DNA of 41,628 bases from JACQFK01 sp964619955. Lineage in GTDB: Bacteria > Planctomycetota > MHYJ01 > JACPRB01. The notes beneath the pieces were generated by a model that saw only the letters and a list, made by a program, of their open reading frames with translations, was not told the DNA's origin and did no database searches. The stretch covers positions 1 through 41,628 of the forward strand of contig CAZUJF010000044.1 of assembly GCA_964619955.1 (NCBI GenBank), in the 5' to 3' direction. Shown here piece by piece: positions 31,332 through 37,683 of the stretch; position 1 is the first letter of the stretch, and each line of letters starts with the position of its first letter. The position numbers were made by a program, and so were the translations under genes.

Positions 31332-32806
31332 CGGACGGCCTTCCCTCGCTTTACAGCCTCGGAGATCAGCATGCCGGCCCACCGATAGACGTTGTTGTCA
31401 GAAATCTTCTCCCTCATCCGGAGCATGCGGCTTTCCTGTTCGCTTTCGGGCATGGTCAGGGCTGTGTGCAGGGCTTCCGCGAATTCGTCGACCGCATAGG
31501 GGTTGATCAGGAGGGCTTCCGTCAACTCGCGGCTGGCGCCCGTGAAGCGGGACAGGAGCAGGACGCCTCGCAGATCCGAGCGCGCCGCCACGAACTCCTT
31601 CGCCACAAGGTTCATGCCGTCGTGAAGGGAGCTGACCACGCAGGCCGTTGCGGAGCGATAGAGCTGATAGAGCGTTTCAGGACCATGATGTTCGTTGAGA
31701 TAGACGATCGGCTTCCAGTGCCCCTGGCCGTGCTTCCAGTTGATCGACTCGACCAGCGCGTCCACCTCCTCGTTGAGCCGCCGGTAGGCCGGGATATGCG
31801 TCCGGCTGGGGGCGCCGACCTGCACGAAGGTGAACGTTCCGCGCAACTCCGGGTGCAGCGCCAGCAGCCGGTCCACGGCTCGGAGGCGCTCCGGGATGCC
31901 CTTCGTGTAGTCGACCCGATCCACCCCGACGATCAAGCGCTGCTTCCCCAGGCGGAAACGCTTTCGGAGGGCGCGATCTGTGGAAGGGGTGAAGCCCCCT
32001 ACCTGGGCGGCCACGGTCTCTGGATCGATGCTGATGGGGAACGGCTTGATCAGGGTGGTGTGCCCGCCCCGGGTGACGGAGAACAGTTCCATGTCGACGC
32101 GCGCCTCCATGAGGCGGTCCACGGCATCCAGGAAATTGTTGCAGTGGTGCTGGATGTGAAACGAAAGGATGTCGTTGCCCAGGAGTCCGTCGAGCAAGGC
32201 TTGCTTCCAAGGGCAGATCCTGAAGGCTTCTCGATTGGGCCAGGGGATGTGCCAGAACTGGACGACGATGAGGTCGGGGCGCGCCGTCTTGAGCATCCGG
32301 GGGAGCAGCGCGAAGTGGTAATCCTGGATCAGGACGATGGCCGGCCCGTCGCCGACTTCGTCCAGGATCGTGTCCGCGAAGAGCTGGTTGACCTTCTTGT
32401 ACTCCTCCCAATCGGCCGTGTCGAATTTCGGCCGCTGATGCGCGATATGGCAGAGCGGCCAGAGCGCGTCGTTGGAGAAGCCGTAGTAATAGCCCTGCTC
32501 CTGCTCCTTGGTGAGCCAGACGCGCCGGAGGGTGTAGCGGGGGTCGCCGGGGGGCACCTGGATACGCCCCTTCTCGTCAGACATCTCCCGATCCGCATCA
32601 CCGCTCCCGTGGGCCACCCACACGCCGTGGCAGACCCGCATGACCGGATCCAGCGCGGTGGTCAGGCCGCTCGCCGGAACGACGCATTTGATCTCCTCAC
32701 CCTCACGGACATGGATGTAGGGCTCCCGGTTGGCGACGACCACGAGCTTCATTCCCGCAAGACGCTCCTTGACGACCTCTTCAAGACGTTCTTTGGTCCA
32801 AGCCAT
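31328..32806 (-). CDS. otsA: trehalose-6-phosphate synthase
   Basis: A 492-residue GT20 enzyme joining glucose from a nucleotide sugar to glucose 6-phosphate. Features are LVVVANREPYIH near the N-terminus, IQDYHFALLPRML, VQFWHIPWPNREAFRICPW, VGVDRVDYTKGIPERL with the phosphate-binding Arg and Lys, and VSSLHDGMNLVAKEFVA. AAAGGAC precedes the ATG. It is the first gene of otsA-otsB-treS-MMPL. Upstream at 32881-32928 lies a strong hairpin on the leader side. It would supply trehalose for osmoprotection or for export as a glycolipid. Confidence 0.95.
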   Translation of the reverse strand: MAWTKERLEEVVKERLAGMKLVVVANREPYIHVREGEEIKCVVPASGLTTALDPVMRVCHGVWVAHGSGDADREMSDEKGRIQVPPGDPRYTLRRVWLTKEQEQGYYYGFSNDALWPLCHIAHQRPKFDTADWEEYKKVNQLFADTILDEVGDGPAIVLIQDYHFALLPRMLKTARPDLIVVQFWHIPWPNREAFRICPWKQALLDGLLGNDILSFHIQHHCNNFLDAVDRLMEARVDMELFSVTRGGHTTLIKPFPISIDPETVAAQVGGFTPSTDRALRKRFRLGKQRLIVGVDRVDYTKGIPERLRAVDRLLALHPELRGTFTFVQVGAPSRTHIPAYRRLNEEVDALVESINWKHGQGHWKPIVYLNEHHGPETLYQLYRSATACVVSSLHDGMNLVAKEFVAARSDLRGVLLLSRFTGASRELTEALLINPYAVDEFAEALHTALTMPESEQESRMLRMREKISDNNVYRWAGMLISEAVKRGKAVR

Positions 32807-32880
32807 GTGCGTGTCCTTTTAGCAGGGGCTCAGGTGGATCGGAGGATGACAAGGCTGAGCAGGTGACCAACGGCGCAGGA

Positions 32881-32928
32881 CGTGCCGGGGGGGATGGGAG
32901 GAGGACCCAAGTGTCCCCCACCGGCACG
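32881..32928 (-). promoter_or_regulatory. hairpin in the region upstream of otsA
   Basis: CGTGCCGG (32881-32888) and CCGGCACG (32921-32928) are perfect complements. The pairing extends through GGGG/CCCC with one offset, leaving a ~20-nt loop. It lies 75-122 bp before otsA. No T-run follows on the minus strand. It could be a leader hairpin, an attenuator, or a weak terminator of the small membrane-protein gene before it. Confidence 0.45.
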
Positions 32929-32966
32929 CCTGCGTGATGACGGCATGTACACGCCTTCTTTCGGGT

Positions 32967-33320
32967 TCAGAGAAGTCTCGGAGCGACAAAATGCGCGAAG
33001 CAGAACCAGGCTGCGGCGAGGGCAAGGGTAAGGGTGATGTATCTGGATCGGCTCAGCGGCGCCGCCTCCCCGGGCTTCAGCGGCTGCGTGGAGAGCTCTT
33101 CCGGGGTAAGCAAGGCGGCTCCGATCGTGGCGGCGACCGAACCCAAGAAGACTAAATCCCAGATCGAACCCAATTTGGCTTTGTCCTTGATGAGGAACGC
33201 CCCGGCCACGAAGCTAAGTCCCGGACCCACGAGCATCCGGAACATGACAAGAGCGCACCCACCGAAACCCGAGGGTCCAGGCTCTTGCGAGGGTGGGCCT
33301 GAAGGAGTTTCTTGCATCAT
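32967..33320 (-). CDS. small membrane protein, 117 aa
   Basis: About three hydrophobic segments (residues ~20-45, 55-72 and 94-112), with a Pro/Gly-rich N-terminus and a charged middle loop. The start ATGATG at 33315-33320 has only a weak site (CAGGG). It lies on the same strand as and upstream of the trehalose operon, separated from it by a hairpin. No family recognised. The overall pattern of three TMs in 117 residues is credible for a real gene. Confidence 0.6.
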   Translation of the reverse strand: MMQETPSGPPSQEPGPSGFGGCALVMFRMLVGPGLSFVAGAFLIKDKAKLGSIWDLVFLGSVAATIGAALLTPEELSTQPLKPGEAAPLSRSRYITLTLALAAAWFCFAHFVAPRLL

Positions 33321-33405
33321 AGACGAACCCTGATTCCTGAAATCGAGAGGGAAGGTGAACAGAACGGCGAAAGAGGCGCCGTTCCGGACAGATGTCTACG
33401 GAGGG

Positions 33406-33813
33406 CTAGGCCGGTGGGGTTCGATGGTTATGCGGTGTGCCGGGGAGGTAGATCCGGAGGGAATCGGGCTTGGTGTACTCGGAACAAAAGGCGAGCCTGA
33501 ACTCAGCGGCGATCGGACGACTTGAAGGGACGATTTCCTGGTGACCCTTGTGCCCGGATCGACGGCCTCGCCCCCAGCTGCTCCACGCCCCACGCTTCTC
33601 GGATTTCCGTGCAGCAGAGACCCGGGACCTTTCGGCCCGGGACTGCGTTGAGGGCAGGGATGTGGGTGCGTACGCGACCGAGGTGGCATTGACCACACGG
33701 GCAGGTGGGGCATCGTCGGGTGCCAGGAATGCAGTGTGTGCAGGTTCGGTCAGAAGAAGACTTGCGATCAGCAGCATCACGGGGTTGAGGCCGGTCTTCT
33801 TCATCCAGCGCAT
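33406..33813 (-). CDS. hypothetical secreted protein, 135 aa
   Basis: It has a good export signal: MRWMKKTGLNPVMLLIASLLLTEPAHTAF, likely cleaved after HTA. CGGAAG lies 5 nt before the ATG. The mature part has low complexity in its middle (Ser/Arg/Ala) and ends in a better-formed stretch (SSRPIAAEFRLAFCSEYTKP, LRIYLPGTP). Family not recognised. An overlapping frame at 33503-33889 has no signal peptide and is a shadow. Confidence 0.5.
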   Translation of the reverse strand: MRWMKKTGLNPVMLLIASLLLTEPAHTAFLAPDDAPPARVVNATSVAYAPTSLPSTQSRAERSRVSAARKSEKRGAWSSWGRGRRSGHKGHQEIVPSSRPIAAEFRLAFCSEYTKPDSLRIYLPGTPHNHRTPPA

Positions 33814-34197
33814 GGCTTCCGCAGTTTAGTGCATCGATCCTCGGAATCAAAGGGGAAACAAATCTGACTGCATGTTTCGTGGGACCCAAAAATACCGGGC
33901 TTCGTGCATGCAGCCATGCTTCGCATCAAGATCTTCTCCCAAGAGCAGGCGCAGGTACCGCTGGGGTTGCAGAGGTCATCTCCCTTTGCAGGGTGTTTCA
34001 GCTGGATGCAAGGACAGGTCCTCGTACCTGAATTTCCGGCTTCGCGGAATGCCTGAAGTCTTTGCGGAACTCCTTCGGATGGGATACAAAGAGCCGGTTG
34101 GGGCAGGCTTCCGATGCGCTGATCGATTCTGTTCCCGAGGGGCGCCGCAGCGGGTCCCCGTCCCGGAGTCCCGGCCCTACGTCCGCGGAGAGCGCTC
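33814..34197 (+). other. gene-free leader region between divergent genes
   Basis: About 380 bp without a credible gene between the secreted-protein gene (minus) and the Na+/H+ antiporter gene (plus). It includes the structured segment at 33952-34049. The last ~60 bp before the antiporter are GC-rich with short complementary runs (CGCCGCAGCGGG, GGGTCCCCGTCCCGG) that may fold, and a weak ribosome-binding site (GGAGAG) just before the ATG. Confidence 0.4.
33952..34049 (+). promoter_or_regulatory. candidate structured RNA leader of the Na+/H+ antiporter
   Basis: CAGGTAC (33952-33958) pairs perfectly with GTACCTG (34024-34030), closing a ~65-nt interior. The interior holds a second stem, TGCAGAGG/CCTTTGCA (33968-33990, one G-U), and a small AGGA/TCCT stem. 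A third hairpin, TTCCG/CGGAA (34034-34049), follows. This multi-branch pattern 150 nt before a transporter start is riboswitch-like, but I cannot match it to a known class. Confidence 0.35.
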
Positions 34198-35478
34198 ATG
34201 AAACCGAACTCGATGGAGGTGATGGCGACCGTCTTCTTCGCCCTCGCGGTGCTTCACACCTTCCTGGTGAAGCGTTTCGCCCACTGGGCGCATCGCTACC
34301 CCGAGGGATCCCTCCAGGAGAACCTCCTTCACTTCATGGCGGAGACGGAGGTGGTTTTCGGCGTCTGGGCGGCCGCTCTATTTTCCGGTATCGTGGCGAC
34401 CCAGGGCTCGTTCCACTCAGCGGTGGAGCACATCGAGAGTCTGAACTTCACCGAGCCCAAGTTCGTGCTCGTGGTCATGGTGGTGGCGGCGACGCGTCCG
34501 GTGGTGCGCCTGGCCGAGAACCTGATCCTCACGGTGGCGAGGCTGATTCCCGGAAAGCCGGGCTTCACGTTCTACGTGGCTTCGCTCGCGGTGGGCCCCC
34601 TCCTGGGCTCTCTGATCACCGAGCCTGCGGCGATGACGCTGCTGGCCCTGGTCCTCAAGCGGCGCTACTTCGACCGGGAGATCAGCCGCAAGCTGGCCTA
34701 CCTGACGCTGGGCCTGCTTTTCGTGAACGTCTCGATCGGGGGGACACTGACGAATTTCGCCGCTCCGCCCGTCCTCATGGTGGCGGGCAAGTGGCAATGG
34801 GACACGGCGTTCATGGCCAAGACCTTCGGGTGGAGGGCCGCGGCGTCCTGTGTGGTGTCCACGGTCGCCTTCGCGCTGTATTTCAAAAAGGAACTGGAAT
34901 CCATTGAAAGCGCGCCGGAGCAGAGCGGGAAGATCCCGGCCTGGCTGACCGTCCTGCACCTGGGCTTCCTCGCCGCCGTGGTGGGATTTGCCCACCATCC
35001 CGACGTCTTCTTCGGAGTCTTCATGATCTTCCTGGGGATGGTCACGGCGACGAAGGAGCACCAGGAAGCGCTGAAGCTCAAGGAAGGGCTGCTGGTCGGC
35101 TTCTTTCTTGCGGGCCTCGTGACCATGGGATCGCTCCAGGAATACTGGCTGCGGCCGCTCATCCAGGCGCTCAACGGCTCGGCCCTTTTCTTCGGGGCGA
35201 CGGCGCTGACGGCGATCACGGACAACGCCGCGCTGACCTACCTCGGATCGCTGGTCGAGGGCATTTCACCGGAGTTGAAGTACGCGCTGGTGGCGGGAGC
35301 GGTGACTGGCGGAGGTCTCACGGTGATCGCCAATGCACCCAATCCGGCCGGGGCCGGAATCTTGAAGGAGGCCAGGGTTTTCGGTGATGAGGGCATCAGT
35401 CCTCTGGGGCTGCTCGGGGGCGCGCTGATTCCCACCCTGGTCGCGATCGCTTTCTTCTGGCTGGTTCCTCATGCATGA
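34198..35478 (+). CDS. putative Na+/H+ antiporter (PF07399-type)
   Basis: A 426-residue polytopic membrane protein with about eleven hydrophobic segments. Recognisable blocks are HFMAETEVVFGVWAAALF, LITEPAAMTLLALVLKRRYF, NVSIGGTLTNFAAPPVLMVA and ITDNAALTYLGSLV, plus VIANAPNPAGAGIL near the end; the last two resemble the paired discontinuous-helix motifs of the ion transporter superfamily. It would exchange Na+ for H+ across the inner membrane. It sits next to the trehalose operon and near the CaCA exchanger, fitting a salt-stress theme. Its long leader may be regulatory. Confidence 0.87.
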   Translation: MKPNSMEVMATVFFALAVLHTFLVKRFAHWAHRYPEGSLQENLLHFMAETEVVFGVWAAALFSGIVATQGSFHSAVEHIESLNFTEPKFVLVVMVVAATRPVVRLAENLILTVARLIPGKPGFTFYVASLAVGPLLGSLITEPAAMTLLALVLKRRYFDREISRKLAYLTLGLLFVNVSIGGTLTNFAAPPVLMVAGKWQWDTAFMAKTFGWRAAASCVVSTVAFALYFKKELESIESAPEQSGKIPAWLTVLHLGFLAAVVGFAHHPDVFFGVFMIFLGMVTATKEHQEALKLKEGLLVGFFLAGLVTMGSLQEYWLRPLIQALNGSALFFGATALTAITDNAALTYLGSLVEGISPELKYALVAGAVTGGGLTVIANAPNPAGAGILKEARVFGDEGISPLGLLGGALIPTLVAIAFFWLVPHA

Positions 35479-35623
35479 CGGCTCTCCTGACGCGCACGCC
35501 TTCAGAAGAGCCAGGGCCTCCAAGGCTGGGAAGCAGGTGCATGCACTGACCGTTCCATCCCAGGAGAGGATCCAAGTCTTCTTCTCGGCCCTGAAGGAAA
35601 TCTCCGGAATCCCGAACCCCTGA
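35471..35623 (+). CDS. possible small protein, 50 aa
   Basis: An ATG at 35471 overlaps the antiporter stop by 8 nt and opens 50 codons ending QERIQVFFSALKEISGIPNP. The overlap is compatible with coupling, but the frame has no recognisable family and no site of its own. Treat as tentative. The rest of 35479-35696 shows only GGCTCT/AGAGCC, a possible hairpin after the antiporter. Confidence 0.25.
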   Translation: MHDGSPDAHAFRRARASKAGKQVHALTVPSQERIQVFFSALKEISGIPNP

Positions 35624-35696
35624 CCTAGCCCCTTCCCAAACGGTTCCCCTCTCTTGCCTCAACCCGTCGGCCCGGGGAGCGACCCTGTCGACCGCT

Positions 35697-36683
35697 TCAT
35701 CCGTTAGGCCGCCGGACGTACATTACGACCAAGTGCGCGACGTAGAGAGCCACCAAGAGGATCGAGGCGACCGGGAACCTCCGCGTCCGAGCCGGCCAGG
35801 CGCGCACGCCGGCCGCGACCGCCAGGACCCCGCTCATCACAAGCGCTGTCAGCAGCGGCACCAGGTGCGCCGTGGAGACGGCCCCGAGCAGCGGGCCGGG
35901 CGCGTACGCGACGTCGTCCACCGCCAGGATCAGCAGGTCGAAGAGATTGCTCCCGAGCAGGCCCGCGACGGCCAGATCGACCGCCTTGAGCCGGACCGCC
36001 GACACGGTGACGGCGAGCTCGGGGAGCGAGGTGGTGGCACCCACGAGCGCCGCTCCGACGAACGACTGACCGAGGCCGGTGTGGTCCGCAAGGTCCACGG
36101 CGAGCTTCGGGAGGAAGCCCGCGGAGATGACGACGAGGGCCGCGTTCGCCGCGTAGAGGCCGACCGCCTTGCGCAGCGGAATGCCGTCCGGTTCCGGCCC
36201 TGGAGCATCTGCAGGGCGGCTCCGGACGTAGACCCATCGCAGCACGACGAGATAGAGGGCCGCGAGGACGGGGGTCGTCGCGCCAACCCGGCCGAGCCCC
36301 GGCAGCGCCCGCGACCAGGCCAGCCCGGCCCCGACGATCAGCATTCCCAGCGCGCCCCCGCCCAGCAGGAGCGCGTGCCCCGAGCGGAAGTCGGGCGCGG
36401 GGCTCCCGGCGGGGGCCAGCGCATCGATCAGCACGAACAGAAGGAGGTTGAAGGCGAGGCTGCCGACGATGTCGCCCACCGCGACCTCGGGCGCGTCGTG
36501 GAGCACGACGGACGAGAAGCCGGTGACCAGTTCCGGCAGCGACGTAATCGATGCGGTGAGGACCAGTCCCACGAAGGTCCGGCCCAGGCCGCTCCGCTCG
36601 GCGATGACGTTCCCGTAGCGGGACAGGTTCGTCCCGGCCAGCACGATGACGGCCGCGTTCGAGACGAAGAGCAGGATCGTCAT
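35697..36683 (-). CDS. Na+/Ca2+ exchanger-family membrane protein (CaCA)
   Basis: A 328-residue protein with ten likely helices in two inverted halves. Each half carries the alpha-repeat of the CaCA family: ITSLPELVTGFSSVV … VGDIVGSLAFNLLLF in the first and ATTSLPELAVTVSAVR … VAGLLGSNLFDLLIL in the second, with the ion-binding Glu/Asn/Ser residues present. It would exchange Ca2+ or a similar cation against Na+ or H+. It starts 9 bp after the UspA stop, so the two are one operon. Confidence 0.9.
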   Translation of the reverse strand: MTILLFVSNAAVIVLAGTNLSRYGNVIAERSGLGRTFVGLVLTASITSLPELVTGFSSVVLHDAPEVAVGDIVGSLAFNLLLFVLIDALAPAGSPAPDFRSGHALLLGGGALGMLIVGAGLAWSRALPGLGRVGATTPVLAALYLVVLRWVYVRSRPADAPGPEPDGIPLRKAVGLYAANAALVVISAGFLPKLAVDLADHTGLGQSFVGAALVGATTSLPELAVTVSAVRLKAVDLAVAGLLGSNLFDLLILAVDDVAYAPGPLLGAVSTAHLVPLLTALVMSGVLAVAAGVRAWPARTRRFPVASILLVALYVAHLVVMYVRRPNG

Positions 36684-36692
36684 CCGCCCGCG

Positions 36693-37559
36693 CTACGCGT
36701 TTGGCTTCTCGTCGACGGCCGACCGCACGATCAGGAGCGGGATCGTGGATGCGCGGAGCACGCGCTCCGTCACGCTGCCCAGGATCCAGCGACTCACGCC
36801 GGAGCGGCCGTGCGTCGTCATCGCGATGAGATCAGCGCTCTCCGACTCCGCCGCGTCCAGGATGCGGCCCGCGGGATCGCCCTCGAGGCGCAGGCTCTTG
36901 GCCTTGAGGCCCGCCTTCGACAGGCGCGCCACCGTCGCCTCCAACTCGGGGCCCGCCTCGGGCTCCCCGGCAGGCGCAACGTGCACGATCAGGACCTCCG
37001 ACTCGAAGAGGCTGGCGAACTGCTCCGCGGCCGGCAGGATCGCCTCGGCGTTCCTGCTGCCGTCCATCGGGACGACGATGCGGCGGAACGGGGTGAGCCC
37101 GTCGCCCACCGGGACCGGCGGACCCTTCGATTCGGGCCGGAACGAATGCAGGAGCAGGACCGGCAGGTCGCTTGCCCGGACGATCTTCTCCGCCACGCTG
37201 CCCAGCATCCAGCGGCCCAGGCCGGTGCGTCCGTGCGTCGCCAGCGCGATCAGCGTGCCCTTCTCCGCGTGCGCGGCATCAAGGATGGCGTCCGCTGCCG
37301 GGCCGTTCACGATCTTGGTTTTCGCGCGGATGCCTTGCAGGCGCAGCCGCTCGGACGTCTCTTCCAGGTAGTCCTCCGCCGCCTTGACCTCCGCCGCCTG
37401 CAGCTTCGCCGTGTCGATCCGCGCCAACGAGGGGGGCACGAAGACGGCGCGCACCAGCAGGATTTCGGAATCGTGCCGCCTGAGGAGCCGGGCCGCCTGC
37501 GAGAGCACCCGTTCGGCCGTCGCCGAGCCGTCCAACGGGATTACGATCCTTTCGAACAT
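36693..37559 (-). CDS. tandem-domain universal stress protein
   Basis: A 288-residue protein with two UspA folds: residues 1-140 (RIVIPLDGSATAERVL … ATHGRTGLGRWMLGSVAEKIVRAS) and 155-280 (RIVVPMDGSRNAEAIL … TTHGRSGVSRWILGSVTERVLR). Both carry the ATP-binding GxxG-9-G(S/T) pattern (GRTGLGRWMLGSV, GRSGVSRWILGSV). It is the first gene of the uspA-CaCA operon. A 26-bp palindrome-containing element lies 82 bp upstream and recurs before the P-type ATPase gene, which suggests shared stress control. Confidence 0.92.
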   Translation of the reverse strand: MFERIVIPLDGSATAERVLSQAARLLRRHDSEILLVRAVFVPPSLARIDTAKLQAAEVKAAEDYLEETSERLRLQGIRAKTKIVNGPAADAILDAAHAEKGTLIALATHGRTGLGRWMLGSVAEKIVRASDLPVLLLHSFRPESKGPPVPVGDGLTPFRRIVVPMDGSRNAEAILPAAEQFASLFESEVLIVHVAPAGEPEAGPELEATVARLSKAGLKAKSLRLEGDPAGRILDAAESESADLIAMTTHGRSGVSRWILGSVTERVLRASTIPLLIVRSAVDEKPNA

Positions 37560-37640
37560 GTCATTGCACCCTAATCTCTATGACCTTGCTTTGAGCAAAC
37601 CGACGGCCAGAATGCTCCCCGCCACGGAACTGCAGGGCCG

Positions 37641-37666
37641 GCGCGGAATATTCCGCGATCTCGTGG
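37641..37666. promoter_or_regulatory. 26-bp palindrome element upstream of uspA
   Basis: It contains the perfect 16-bp palindrome CGCGGAATATTCCGCG (37642-37657) followed by a conserved flank ending CGTGG. It matches 40287-40312 at 23 of 26 bases in the same orientation, and each copy sits upstream of a minus-strand stress or transport gene. Candidate regulator-binding site. Confidence 0.55.
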
Positions 37667-37683
37667 AAGGTGCCACGTCCCTC

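Noticed and set aside
33503..33889. Alternative 128-residue minus-strand protein
   Set aside because: It overlaps the signal-peptide protein at 33406-33813 in another frame and has no start site or domain.
34062..34907. Plus-strand frame of 281 codons overlapping the antiporter
   Set aside because: Gly/Arg-rich shadow of the antiporter gene without hydrophobic segments.
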